A model generated the notes under the pieces. It made no database searches. It was not told the origin of the DNA and was given only the letters and a program-made list of their open reading frames with translations. The position numbers and the translations under genes are program-made. Positions 29,845 through 43,068 of a stretch of DNA of 64,000 nucleotides are shown here, piece by piece; the stretch's first letter is position 1; every line of letters begins with the position of its first letter. The DNA is from Kryptolebias marmoratus (Eukaryota; Chordata; Actinopteri; Cyprinodontiformes; Rivulidae). The stretch lies in assembly GCF_001649575.2 (NCBI RefSeq), contig NC_051444.1:22498306-22562305 (forward strand). Reading direction: 5' to 3'.

Positions 29845-32800
29845 CTGTCAGAGAAGGGAGAGAAAAGTTAGGTGCTTGAAAATGAAAGCAGAGTTTGGAT
29901 TTGCTGAAACCGTATTGTATGCTCTTTAGTTTCTTCTACAAAAAAAGGCAAGTTTAAAACATACCTACATCAAACCTTTGTATTAGCCAATCATAAAGTT
30001 CAGGTGTGCTGAATAAAACCAGAGCTCCGATGTTCCTGCTGTAGTTACAGGTAATAACCAACAGATGGACTCGGCTGGTGAAACAAACACATTACTGTGG
30101 CACATGTGGAAGTACTCTGCATGTATGCAAGGACCAGAACAATAGAAGGGGGCAGGAAATGAGGCTGGGCTGCATTACAGCAAGATCTAAGCGTGGCTTC
30201 AGGACAACCTCTGGTGCGTTCACAAACATATATTTACGGTTTACTCAGGACTTAAAAACTCGTGCCCATTTCTCTGTGTCGCAAGGAAACCCTAGAAACT
30301 TGCTCCATTAAGCTGGAAGTCTGTAAGACTGATGGAAAATGACTGTGATGGTTAGTCACTGTAGTTTAAAGACAAAAATCTTCATTTTGAGGATACCACA
30401 TTTCTTCTAGTGTGTGTTCATTGTGTGTATCTGTTTGCACAAGACTGAATTTAGCTGCCAGGAAACAGCTGCGAGACGCACATGTTTGTTCTGCAACAAG
30501 ACTGAAAGGTAAATGAAGACAGAGACAAACTATGAGGAGTTTCAAGAAACTCTAATATCTCTGTGTGCACAAGTGGTATCATGCTTTGCAATTCTCACAG
30601 CACTAATGACACCACTGTGACATGCTCAGGAACCAGTTTAAGACATTGAGTCCTTTGTGCTGCACAGCACGTTTTTCCTCACTAAAATCTCACGTTCATC
30701 ATCTATGAACCGAAAGATGTTCAGAATTAGACCGGAGCTAAATATGAGACAAATGTAAGCTGCTGTAACACTGTCTTATGTGGTTTGGACACGTCCATTG
30801 TGATATCACTTTCCAAAATGATTGTCTGCACAAACTCTGAAGTATCAGAGGAAAAACTGAATCCTTATTCCCTTCTTGGTATGTTTTAGTGATACACAAG
30901 AGGAGGGTAGCAGTGGGAGTAGTATTAGTAAATTAATAACAGACAGTAAAGTGATTAGTTGGTTCTATAAAATTAATAGATGCAAAGTAAAGGAAAAAAA
31001 TACTTTTAGCCATCTGAGAAGGCTTGAAATGGGGTTTCGTGGATGATGCGATGAACAGGTGATGATGATTTTGCCTGTGTCTGTGGCTGTATGTGAACAT
31101 GAGTACTTTTGAACTTTTAAACTAATTGTTAGATGTACATCCACAGCTCATTAACTTCTGGAGTCAATCTCATTCAAGAAGACCCCCACAGCTAACTGAC
31201 TTAAGTAAACACAAAAAATGCTATAACTCAGTCACTTTTACAGATATTGAGCTGAACCTTAATGTGGTAGTAGCTGAAACTCATTCACATCACATACTAT
31301 GAGCGCTAACTTATTGCACAACATCTTGCAATAAAAAGGGAGTCAAAGGTTTGGGCAAAATGGTTATAACTCAACATAAGATTAGTTTAGTTTAAAACTC
31401 TAGCATCAAAGGCCCTGCGCGACAGGAATTCTTTCAAAGACCTTTAATGTTCATTCTTAGCCTTCTTGAGTAATCATTTTTATATTAATATTGTGTCATG
31501 TAACTAGCATTAGTTATCAGTTATTTAAAAGGGACAATGCACATTAGTAAACATGGGTTTACCCTGTAAATCTGCTACATTTAGCACTTGGGACCAATTT
31601 TTATTTGTATATCAACCTGTCCATCTTTGGTCAATACCCCTTTGGATTCAGTCTTTTAGAGAATTTGTGAACACGTCTGATTTCTTGTGAGAGTGTAGCC
31701 TGACAAATCATCAGCTGGTCTGATCTAAGCTCGGGATTAATGAAACAAATGTTTAAAAATATCTACAAGGAAAACTGTCAGTCAGAAATATCCCCGCCAG
31801 AGTATATTTTAAGGCAGCCAAAAAGGAAAATATGACCTGCAAAAGCATTTAATACCAACATCTCATACAAACTTGAAATCTATACATGCCATGTGTATGG
31901 AGGAAGCAGGAGGCAGCAGCTGCTCTGTTGTTTTATTTAGAATAGAACAGGCTGACGGGTGGGGGGAAGTAATGCAGGGTCAGCTGTATCACACCGTCCT
32001 CAGGGATAAGCAAGCATGATGAGTATATGTGTACCTGAGCACAAAGTAAGGGTCTCTTAACTAGAACATCACACACACCCCACATAGACCCAAACCTTGA
32101 CAAACCTTGAAGAGTTACATGGCTGTGTTTTATTATCTCAGAAGAGGCAGCAGCTATTGTGACCTACATTCGGTGATGTTCACATTAGGTCCATTTTATG
32201 GCTACATGAATGGATTTATGGTGAGCCTGTCCTTTATTTACATAAACCCAGTTCTACATGCAAAAGAGAAGCTTAGTAGTTAACTAGTGTGGATAAAAAG
32301 CAGCATTAAACGAAACCTTGAGAAAATAGACATTAACATGTTAAACACAATACAATAATAGGTCAGAGGCAGCTGATTCTGATTCTTATGGCGACATAGT
32401 CTGATTTTGGGTTTTAGTGTAATCTTGTGGTTCTTTGTTTAATGTTCTGATCTGTCTGGGTCTCTTCCTCTGGTTAGGTTTGGTCTTTGTTTGATTATGT
32501 TGTTTTTTTCATTGAACCCACTCCAGGGCCCTTTTCTACAAAGCAGGTTCAAGTTATCCTGAGTTTCTTTAAGAGATCCAGCTCAACTAACCCTAACAAT
32601 GAGGAATCATAATTAGTGGCACTAAGAAGCTGGTTATGAGCTCGGTAATTGAGCCCGGGATCTCTGAGGTGGAGTCTGTGAACCGATCGCAATCATAAAG
32701 CTGGCAAATAAAGAAAAAATGAAAAAGAAGAAGATCCAGAAACCTAACCTGTTCTGAAGTTGCTGCAGTAGCAGACCCAAGTAGAAAGTGGTAAAAAGTA

Positions 32801-33867
32801 AAGTTCTGCGACACTGAAAATCCCAAATTGAACCTGAAGACACTAATCCCCCACTAAACCTTGCCAAGACACTAATCCTGCTTCGTAGTACGGGGCACAG
32901 GTGTGCAGATGTAGTGCGTTCCTTTGACATTTCTGTCAGTTTTGTTTTGTGTTTTCTCCGCTCACCTGGTCTTTGTTACTTTTTTGCACACGTGCTCCTT
33001 GTTTGGCCATTTTTTCCCCCATTCCTGTCTGGTACTACGAAGCAAATGCAACCTAGCCAGGGTTGCTCTCCGTAGCCGGACAAAATCTAAAACTCCACAA
33101 AGTTTTGTTCTGATGCTACTTTATTAAGTCAGACTCTCTTTTAGTCATCAGTTATCATGTTAGGATGCTTAATGTTTGTTTTATTGCACAAAATGTAATC
33201 TGTGGGAAAACAAATCATGAACTCTGGAATGATGGGTGGCAGCCAGTTGGAGTTGCTTTGGACATATTGTAACTTTTATGAGATCTTCTCCTGAGCTTTT
33301 TTCCAGTAAAACACTGACTTCTCAGAAGATGTTTTCCACACTGATTTGGACGCTGTGCTGCTTGAGTTATATTTGCTGGCATTCTGTAACATCTGCTATG
33401 AGTATTCATGCTGACAGGAGGTATTCTTAACCTGGGAGCAGCTGATCACATTATTGTTTAAAGACTGGAATAAGACCTAAAATCCAAATAAGCTGAAATA
33501 AATATGTCAATGATTTAGGAGAAAGAACAAAATGGAGTGCAAGGCAGATGAAGTTGAAACAATTTCATCCAATTTGTCAAAGAAATATGAAATCCCTAGA
33601 ACTTGAAATGCCAACCTAGGAGTGATGGTAAGGACACAGCTAAATTATTAAAGATTATTTAAGAATTATTTTTGTTGTATTTAATTTAATCATTTCTTAA
33701 AGTCTTTTCCTTAAAATACCAAGTTTAGATGTTTCTTTTTGCTCCAAAAGAAAAGATAACAAGAATATCAACTAAGAATTTAAATGTCATCAGAATTCAT
33801 TCAATCTATTGAGGACAAAATCCACAGAGCAATCATAGGTAGACTAAAGCTTGTAGGTAACACTAAC
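29845..33867 (-). other. ccdc102a: ccdc102a intron between coding exons 2 and 3
   Basis: 4.0 kb, AT-rich and mostly featureless. I see no clear element, exon or long microsatellite. Confidence 0.65.
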
Positions 33868-34263
33868 CTTTTGTTGACCCATCTTTTGCCTGTTCAAGTC
33901 CACATCCCTCACTGGTTCTGGTTCTGGAGATCCAGGTGGACCTTCCCCAACCCGGTCAAGCTTGCAGTCAGCGTGCTCCTTCGAGGACGAGAGGGACGAC
34001 GCAGACGAGGACGGAGGGATAGATGAAGAGGAGGAGGAGGACGTGTCGTTGGGGTGCGTGGTGGAGGCAGAGGAAGAGGCAGCAGTGGCAGGGTGAGCTG
34101 CAGTATCGCCCTGCAAGCGCAGCGTCTCCTGCCGCAGCGTTTCATTCTCAGAGGCGAGCTCCTGCCGCTCCCGCCGAACGCCGGTCAGCTCTTTGGTGAG
34201 GGTGTCCAGCCTCTGCCTCAGCTGACGGATCTCGTCCCGCGCTCTGTTACGCTCTGCACGAAC
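33868..34263 (-). CDS. ccdc102a: CCDC102A coding exon 2 (residues 119-250)
   Basis: Begins VRAERNRARDEIRQLRQRLD, the conserved coiled coil continuing from the WREKW block. Residues about 180-212 form a serine-rich low-complexity insert (33982-34077), followed by an acidic Pro/Glu stretch and a PVRDV motif also seen in mammals. The acceptor is CCCAG and the donor AAG/GTTAGT; phase is 0 at both ends. It is separated from the previous exon by only 144 bp. Confidence 0.93.
33982..34077 (-). other. ccdc102a: serine-rich coding tract in CCDC102A
   Basis: About 32 codons, over half serine, with Thr, Pro and Ala, encoded by mixed TCG/TCC/TCT/AGC codons rather than one pure repeat. It lies between two coiled-coil parts and is probably a flexible linker. 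Confidence 0.85.
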
Positions 34264-34383
34264 CTGGGAAACAAACAAAGCTGAGTGATCAGATGGGAGC
34301 CGAACGGTCTCCTGAACCTTGAAGTCACGAATTCAGTCTTTATTCCAGTGAGCTGCCATGAATGACACTTTAAAACAGTGTCA

Positions 34384-34836
<453 letters not shown>

Positions 34837-35269
34837 TCATCCACTTTGGTTAGTGACAAACCTGCAGGTAAAAAAAAATCAGAAACACAATCAGCTGTAA
34901 CATTTTTATCATTTTACAATTGAAAATGAAAACAGCTTTTATGTTTTTTTATTTGAATATACAACCAAGTGTCCCTGAAAAAAGACAAAAGGTCTAAGTT
35001 AAACAGAATAAAACATTATGTGCAGCAAAGCAAATGTCTCCATATGAGGACTCAGGGTCTCAGAAGGATAAAGGCTGTGCAGCTGGTACTCATGAACAAA
35101 TAAATCTGATTCTACAGCAATACCTACTGCAGTGTGTCATAAAACAAAAGCAAATAACCACAAAAATGAACACAAAAAGGGATGCCGTTGCTGAAAGTGA
35201 TAAAGATTAGATAAAATGGTACAATCATGGTAAAAAAAAAATAACGATGGGATTTATGGTTCTGTCCTG

Positions 35270-35455
35270 GGATTCAGATCATTTGGTTCAGCTTATCAAA
35301 AAGAGCCAGCTCTTATGGCCTTCTGGATCCTGGAAAAGTGCCAGAATAAACTGGAAGCAGGACTAAGTGAGGAGCCATTTGAGAGCCATTTAAGAACCAA
35401 AAGAGCCAGCTCTTTTGTAACGAGCTGAGCCAAATGAGCCAGATCCAAGTCAACA
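35270..35455. repeat. AGAGCCAGCTCTT-type repeat
   Basis: AAAAGAGCCAGCTCTT occurs at about 35300 and again near 35399, with related GAGCCATTT repeats between. This palindromic motif is known from fish hAT-like repeats. Limits are approximate. Confidence 0.4.
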
Positions 35456-35900
35456 CTATCGATGGGAGATATAACAAGTATATTCAATATATTGTGAGGT
35501 TTCCCTCATGAAATGTCAATAATGACTATATCGCAAACATCATCAAGTAAAACTTCTTCTCATCTGTATCTAATTCACAAGGAATTCAGCTTTTCCCAGA
35601 CACTTCCAATGCATCATAGCTCACTCCCCTACTGAAAACAAACCAACCCTGATTTTCATTCTTGAGCTGGTCTGGTTAAAAGCCACTTCTGCTGTTGGAT
35701 TATGTGAGTGAACAGCTGTCAAGTTTGTTGTTGTTTATCCCTTATGATGGAACAAGGGTCAGACGACCAAGGTCTGTGAGTGTTGAATTAAACCAAAATA
35801 CAGTGACTAAAGGAGGATTTTAAAATATTGTGATATATGTATATTGCAGTAAAGCTCCAAAATAAAATTATATTTTGGTTATATCGCCCAGCCCTATCAC
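35456..35900. mobile_element. MITE-like element with GGGCTGGGCGATAT-type ends
   Basis: The right end reads GGTTATATCGCCCAGCCCTA; the left end ATCGATGGGAGATATAAC is its degenerate inverse. The interior is AT-rich with TATATTGTGA-like repeats. Typical of a common fish MITE family. Confidence 0.5.
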
Positions 35901-38557
35901 TAGCAGAGATTACAGACTAGATCTGTTACTGACGAACTCTTAAAATAAGGCAAAGACAACTTCAAATAACTACAATGGATGAAATATTTTCTTATTGTTT
36001 AACCAAAACTAAGCCAAAAAACAGAAGCATTGCACAGAACAATTTGTCGAACATATAGCAGCTATAACTTGAAGTAAACGTTCTTTGTATGACCTTTTCA
36101 ATTTCTCACATCACTGGTTTGAATTTTTTTGACCACCGTTCTTTACACTTTTCCTGGAGGTCATTGGCACTGCTGCTCATTCCTTTATGCCCAGCTCCCT
36201 TAGAGTGCTGCTAATTCAACCAGGTTGAGGCCATTTAAACAACTTCCGTTCACTCGAGGCTAATCTCGTTGAGCTAAATTTAGAAGAATTCTCAAAACAC
36301 TATCTTTAATTGTTTAAACACGACAACTGCCCTGTTTTCCGTCAGCAGAGAGCCACATAATTGAATAAATAAAAACAACTCACACAAAATTGTAATTTAC
36401 AGCATGTGTTGCTGAAAATAGAATTAAAGTGACTGAGGAAACATCTATTGAATGCAGGGATACTGTCTCAGATCTAGTATTGGATGTCCTGATGGTCTCA
36501 AGACAAAATAAATTTAAAACCATTCAGGTGACTTTATAGTCAATCCTTAAAATTACCAAACTGAGCAGTATCACCATTGTGAAATACTCACTAATATTAG
36601 GTTTTGAGGCATAATATTCTAAACAGATGATGAGATCCTCAAGGTCAACTGCTTGTAGGGAAAAATAAATAAAAAGAAACTCAGTTTTTAGTCAATCTGC
36701 AACTTAATTTGATTTGATTGTTACGTAGTACACATTTCCATGATTTGAGGACGTGACGATTTTTGCTTTATTCCTGGGAGAACATGAAAAAACTTTGTAC
36801 AGTCTTACTTTGCCACACAACTATGATTGTAAAAAAATAATCCAGATAGTACAATTACCTAAATAAGTAACAGGTCATTGGTGTGCACTAATAAAAGTCA
36901 ATTGTGCTTTAATAATAGCATTATTCTCTGGGATTCTGGGCATAAATTTGATCTCACCATCACTATTATTGCCAAGCTTCTGGAGGGAGAGTAATGTGGT
37001 TAGATGGGCCTCTAACACTTGTGCCAAGAAAAGCTGTGCTCCTTCCTGCCCCATCCCACTCTGCTGCCTCTGCACCCTGCCCCTCGCCGTCTTCCAGCTC
37101 CTCGGGAACTCCCTGAGGAGTGAGCAGCTCACAGAGAACCGAAAGAGAAGGGGGGGAAATTGAAGGAGGATCTGCATGTGGAGGGTTCCTATGTTCATGG
37201 TGGCAACATGCTGCGCAGTTAGCCAAGCAGATGAGCCAAAGTTCCCCACAAGTCCCCCCAAATTCTGTTTCTCACCGTCAGAACAGGTGTTGGCGATGAT
37301 GACGACTCAACGTTGTGTTTTTAGCACAAGCATCAAACATAAGCTGAAGTTAGTAGCAATCAGACACGCCCTATGATCCGCGTAGATAAAAGCAGGCCTT
37401 CAGTGTGTTTCATAGCTTGGCTGTTTTCTGATTTTCCGATTATGGCCACTTCTGAATTCACTTCGAGAGCTATAATTACCAGGATACAGAACAGTGTTCT
37501 TCTAAAATCAGGTTGAACTGAGAATCTGATTTACAGGGCCTCTCTATCACAAAATGCAGGAGTAGTTTTACAAAACAAACAAACAAATGGATTACAGTGT
37601 ATCTTCTTAACAAGCCACACGTTAAAAATTTAATCTTTACCAACTTAAAATGTTAAAGTGCATTTAATAAATGCACAAACAGTAAAACTTCAACTATATT
37701 AAGGAGCACCCAACATGATGTTTCAAGGAAACCTGTTAGACATACTGCCAGAACAAATCAATAAACAACCTCATCATTGCAAGAAATGTGGGAAATCAGA
37801 CCAATAAAATGGTCACATTGTATTCATTTGCAGCAATTGCACTTTAAAGCACAAATACAAGCCTCTCAAAGTCCCCAGGTGTGTTGCGATGTATGTCAAA
37901 TCTAGTTTTCCCTTTCTGGGAACAAGTAAATTCTGAAACCCCTTTCTGACAAGTGTTAGATTTGACCCGTTCTGACAGAAATGACCAGAGTTATACACTC
38001 ACAGCACCAGATTCAAGAAGTTGTAATCAAAGAATTGTGGTTATATTGGGCATACACACACACACACACAAAATATTAATATTAATAATGTAAATGATGG
38101 CTTGCAGACATTTAGCAGTTTACATAAATATAATTTTTGCACATTTGTATGTTTTTTCAATGTGCACATTGTTTCCACGTTCTCATGTTTTGTTATTCTT
38201 TTTCTTCCGTGGCTTAAAGTTAATTTTACATTAATGTGATTTATTTCATACAAGTACAAATTTAGACAAAGAAGTTCAAAATCTTATTGTGAAAGTTTTT
38301 TCGTTGTATTCCAGAGGAGCTCGAATCAAATCTACGGGCCTTTGCATTTTTAATCCTCTTTACCTTTCCAAGAAAGTCTAATAGAGGAGCGTCGTGTTTG
38401 AGCTCTACATGTGTAGCTGACAAGACTGAGCAGAGATAGACTGACTTACATCCATGTAGGAATGTATAAATGTAGTTCCATTCACTTCCAGCCAACTTGC
38501 TCCAACTTGTACTGGTGCTGTCACCACCCCAGCTCCAGAAATTCTCTGGTTGTTTGT

Positions 38558-38762
38558 GGTTGTATGATGAAGTAAAAGTGAGTTCTTCTGGCTGCTCCCT
38601 TCTTTCAGGGGTTGCCACAGCGAGCAAACTCGCAAGAACGATTTGGCAACTGTTTATAACGCCGGATGCCCTTCCTGCTGCAAGCTGGGCTCGAACCTGC
38701 AGCTTCAAGATTACAAGACCGTGGCACTGACCACCGATTCACCGGTTGTATGATGAAGTAAA
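38558..38762 (-). mobile_element. tRNA-derived SINE, family A, with 19-bp target duplication
   Basis: Minus-strand copy of the family at 10985-11145. It has a clean B-box (GGTTCGAGCCC), the GGTCAGTGCCACGGTCTT head and the GCTGTGGCAACCCCTGAAAG tail. It is flanked by exact 19-bp direct repeats GGTTGTATGATGAAGTAAA at 38558-38576 and 38744-38762, so the element is 38577-38743. The intact duplication marks a fairly recent LINE-driven insertion. Confidence 0.85.
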
Positions 38763-39369
38763 GATATTTTTTGTCTAGACTAAACCTAAAAAAAAAAATC
38801 ATTGATAGCCAAGCTTAAAATGAATTAAAAACTCAGCGAAATACAGCTGATAATAAACTCTTTTTGAGACAATAAAAAAATAAAAAGTGTTAAACATATT
38901 TGCAATGTACTACAAGTTTTGATAAAAGCAAAAACAATAACAGAGCTCCCCTTAAGACAAAGACTGAATTTTACAGCTTTTTCTTTTCTAAGCTGTATGG
39001 TACAAAACTCTAATTTAACCAACTTACCTGTATGGCAAGCAATAATGTTATATATTGTGCACACTGAAACATTTGTTGCAATAAATTTTTTTACTTCCCC
39101 AATATCAAGAGTCATTTTCCCACACCAGCTCTAACCTAACTGAGAAGCTTTGTGAGTGTTTCACACCAGCTTCGAGATAAACTTCACAAGTGAGCTCTAA
39201 TGACAGCATTACTTTTGCTATTACTGGAAACCTCAGGATAGGTTACAAAAAAGGTTACAAAACAACAACAACTGGACTTCTATTCTGCAGATGAAAATGT
39301 TTTGCTTCTCATCTGAGGAGCTTTATCAACTCAAAAGGCAGAGAGTGTGGGGTTCAAGCTTCCAGCTTA

Positions 39370-40413
39370 TACAGGTGCTGGTCATAAAATTAGAATATCA
39401 TGAAAAAGTAGATTGATTTCAGTAATTCCATTTAAAAAGTGAAACTTGTATATTATATTCATACATTACATACAAACTCATATATTTCAAATGTTTATNN
39501 NNNNNNNNNNNNNNNNNNNNNNNNNNNNNNNNNNNNNNNNNNNNNNNNNNNNNNNNNNNNNNNNNNNNNNNNNNNNNNNNNNNNNNNNNNNNNNNNNNNN
39601 NNNNNNNNNNNNNNNNNNNNNNNNNNNNNNNNNNNNNNNNNNNNNNNNNNNNNNNNNNNNNNNNNNNNNNNNNNNNNNNNNNNNNNNNNNNNNNNNNNNN
39701 NNNNNNNNNNNNNNNNNNNNNNNNNNNNNNNNNNNNNNNNNNNNNNNNNNNNNNNNNNNNNNNNNNNNNNNNNNNNNNNNNNNNNNNNNNNNNNNNNNNN
39801 NNNNNNNNNNNNNNNNNNNNNNNNNNNNNNNNNNNNNNNNNNNNNNNNNNNNNNNNNNNNNNNNNNNNNNNNNNNNNNNNNNNNNNNNNNNNNNNNNNNN
39901 NNNNNNNNNNNNNNNNNNNNNNNNNNNNNNNNNNNNNNNNNNNNNNNNNNNNNNNNNNNNNNNNNNNNNNNNNNNNNNNNNNNNNNNNNNNNNNNNNNNN
40001 NNNNNNNNNNNNNNNNNNNNNNNNNNNNNNNNNNNNNNNNNNNNNNNNNNNNNNNNNNNNNNNNNNNNNNNCCACTCTTGAACCACAGACAGCGTCAGAA
40101 GCGTCTTGCCTGGGCTAAAGAGAAACAGGACTGGACTGCTGGTGAGTGGTCCAAAGTCATGTTCTCTGATGAAAGTAAATTTTGCATTTCCTTTGGAAAT
40201 CAAGGTCCCAGAGTCTGGAGGAAAGGAAGAGAGACACTTCATCCACGTTGCTTGAAGTCCAGTGTAAAGTTTCCACAGTCAGTGATGGTTTGGGGTGCCA
40301 TGTCATCTGCTGGTGTTGGTCCATTGTGTTTTCTGAGGTCCAGGGTCAACGCTGAAATTACTGAAATCAATCTACTTTTTCATGATATTCTAATTTTATG
40401 ACCAGCACCTGTA
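39370..40413 (+). mobile_element. Tc1-like transposon, defective, with assembly gap inside
   Basis: Exact 52-bp inverted termini at 39370-39421 and 40362-40413, including a TA at each outer edge as Tc1/mariner elements leave. After the gap a plus-strand frame (40072-40401) reads RQKRLAWAKEKQDWTAGEWS, MFSDESKFCISFGNQGPRVW and QSVMVWGAMSSAG, the middle of a Tc1 transposase with the second catalytic Asp (SDES). The frame then runs straight into the right terminus at SRVNAEITEI, so the C-terminal part with the last catalytic residue is deleted. The N-terminal part is hidden in the gap. The element cannot encode a working transposase. Confidence 0.9.
39499..40071. other. assembly gap (573 N)
   Basis: Run of N inside the Tc1-like element. 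The true length may differ. Long frames reported across it are artefacts. Confidence 1.
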
Positions 40414-40425
40414 TAACATCTAACT

Positions 40426-40513
40426 CTAACCCTCCTGAAGCTCTCAACAGAGAGAGAGAGGTAGAGAGGCTAAACTTCGGGTCAATTTGACCCTAAAGCC
40501 AGAGGAGGGTTAA
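40426..40513 (-). mobile_element. small TTAA-ended MITE, copy 1
   Basis: Ends (C)TAACCCTCCT and AGGAGGGTTAA form inverted termini. The centre has the perfect palindrome GGGTCAATTTGACCC and a short GA tract. Its reverse complement aligns with copy 2 at 42966-43087. TTAA-type ends suggest piggyBac-like origin, which is an inference. Confidence 0.6.
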
Positions 40514-41219
40514 AAGCTTGAACTCTAAATTCTCGCCTTTTTGAACTGATAAAGCTAATCGGATCAGAAGCAAAACGTTTTGTATGTTTTTTTTAACCTT
40601 TTATGGATTTCCCATGTCCTGGATGACTGAGAATCTACACCAGCGTATGGCATTAGTGTTTTACTACAAACCCCAATCCCAACCACAGAGAGTTAACCAA
40701 AGTTTGGAGACTGCTGGTAACCTGAACGACAAATAGTTTCTCATTAAGGTCATGGCAAGGTAAAAAAAATGAAACCCTCTCTATAATGTCTCTCATTTTG
40801 CCTCTTCTCTTTCTTTGCCCAGCCTCTTTGTGAGCCCCACCCTCTGCCGTCGCAGAGCTCATAAACAGCACTGCCGACGGGTCACAGTCCAGGGTTATAA
40901 ACTCTTTGACGGAGCGTCTGCTCAGTGTGACCTTGTGTCGTACGGCCAAGCCTTAGAGCAATGTTTAACGTCAACACGCCTCATTTAAACACTACAAACA
41001 GAAGAAAACCTTACACTGGATATCTGTGCCCAGGCTCAATACTGACTCCAAACAAACAGTAATGACCCTTTCAGTGCGAGGAGGTGATCATTTTATTGAT
41101 ATGAGCAAAAGGCTGGGTCTAAGGTAGGGAGGGTTGTGGCCCACAAAGTGGCAAAAACAAACAAACTCAGTCGTAGGCAGCAGAGAGTTTAATGTGCTTA
41201 AGGCAGAGAGTTTTATTTA

Positions 41220-41240
41220 CTTTTTTTTTTTTTTTTTTTT
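41220..41240. repeat. poly-T tract
   Basis: About 20 consecutive T. Confidence 0.9.
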
Positions 41241-42965
41241 GCATGGGATCATAAATAATTACACACAGCTTGCCACTATACGGGATTTCCCCCAGAGCTT
41301 ATAAAACTATATGTGTGTTGTTTTCTGCTCTTTGGCAGCATGGGTTCTTTTTCTTTAAATGAGAAACAGCTCTTGAGGCTTCTCGATCCCAGCGGGGACG
41401 GCTCGGCCTCCGACACTGAAGTGCACTCAGCAAAAAAGAGCAATCACCCTGTGGTTCGTCCCACAGGCTTCATTCACTCGTCTCTACGTGGTTTAACCTA
41501 TCCCAATATTTTTCTATTCTCATTTATCTGCAATCCATGTTTTATAATGTAAACACATCACCTAAAAGGCATCTGACCGTATGCTGGGTGTGTCACGGTT
41601 TGAGTCTGTTTACTGTCTTTCTTTTTCCAGTTTCCAGAAATTAGGTTCAACTAAATCTGAGGTAACTTACTCCGAGCTGGACCCAATGTCCATTATTACA
41701 GACTGAAGACATTTCATTTTTGGAACCAGAGTCTGTGCACTAGAGAGGTGGGGCTTTAGAGGTCAAATAAAATAAAATGTAAAACTAATGAGTTTTCCTG
41801 TTTTTCTGTTAGTTAAACACTTCCATAAAACATTTCAGTGGCCCATTTCTCTGATTTAAAATGTTAATGACTTGTTTTTAGAGCCGTTGTGTAAAAAATC
41901 CTGTTTCTGTCCTTGGTTGGTGGCATCATTGATGCTGAGAGCAGCTGTCGCAGACCGCTGTAGGACACTGGGGAGGCTCCTGTCAGTGTTTATCAGGGGA
42001 AATGGAAGCACCAGCAGCAGCAGCAGAAGAAGAAGCAAGTTTTGTTAACAAGAGTACTGGTTTGAAAACATGTTTTATTTGTTTTTTGTTTTTCTTTGGT
42101 CTGGAGAGATGCTCTTGGGAACTGGAGCCCCACATTTCGTGAGGGGAACCCCCCTCCAAGCTTTACAATGATGTCACACAGACTGCAAAGAGTTTCCCAG
42201 CGCTTTGGCAGCCAGCAGAGAAAACAGTCAGTTTCAAAGAAAACTAACCAGATTAGAATTAAAAGGCTTGTTTCTAAGGACATACTTGTTAGAAAACTTC
42301 GACTTAAAGGTTGATTAGAAAGATTATATGTTATTATAGTTAGTCTGATGGCTAGCTGCTGTCTTTATGGATGCAGTTTTTCACTGATCTCATTTACAGC
42401 AAATCAATATTTTCACTTTTCCTGCACTGTGTGCATTATGACTCACTTTACCAGCAGAGGTCCCATTTTATATTTACTACATTAAACTCTGTCTCATGGT
42501 TATCAGGTCTACAATCTTCTCACACACGTGGACATTCGTGCCTGCGGTAGTCTCCTCATCTTTTCAGCGTCTCGTTCTCAGTGGTGATGACCTCTCTATC
42601 CGCCTTCTTTTTGTAATTAAAAATAGCTCCTGGCAAAAGTTCTTGCTTTTTCTGCGTGAAGCTAATGGACTGTAATATTGAAGGTTTGTACTTCAGGTGC
42701 TCCTCTTCAACACGTTAATTGCACGGTCGGTCACGGGACTTTGGGTTGTAACTTTCAGCTTAACAGACCAAGTCCAGTGAACTTTTTTGCCCTTCGGGAA
42801 GCTGAAGAATGAAACACCCGTTGTAGATTCGGGTCCGTTTACTCAGTTAATTGCAGCACAGTGGCTGGGAACAAGTAAGTTTTGGAAAACTGTATTACAG
42901 ATCAAAGCAACTAAATGTCACAACAACCATTTAAAGTTTTTACTGATTTTTTATTTTTAGATATC

Positions 42966-43013
42966 TTAACCCTTCCATGGCCTTTGGGTCAATTTGACCC
43001 GAAGTTACAAGGG

Positions 43014-43068
<55 letters not shown>

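Larger units (their letters stand above)
39292..40583. mobile_element. outer element inferred from ~70-bp inverted arms
   Basis: 39292-39361 and 40514-40583 are imperfect inverted repeats sharing TTTTGCTTCTCATCTGAGGA / its inverse, AGCTTTATCA, and AAGCTTGAAC-type ends. They enclose both the Tc1-like element and the small TTAA-ended element at 40426-40513, so an older element seems to have received both. Confidence 0.55.

Noticed and set aside
32526..33080. Possible MITE starting GGGCCCTTTTCTACAAAGCAGG
   Set aside because: The left end looks like a known fish MITE terminus, but I could not find an inverted partner to the right.
36875..37261. Minus-strand frame of 128 codons in a GC-richer patch
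   Set aside because: No similarity recognised and no matching splice signals; could be an unknown transcript but is unsupported.
39419..40401. Long open frames on both strands across 39419-40401
   Set aside because: They are made of N. Only the part after 40072 on the plus strand has real sequence, and it is Tc1 transposase.
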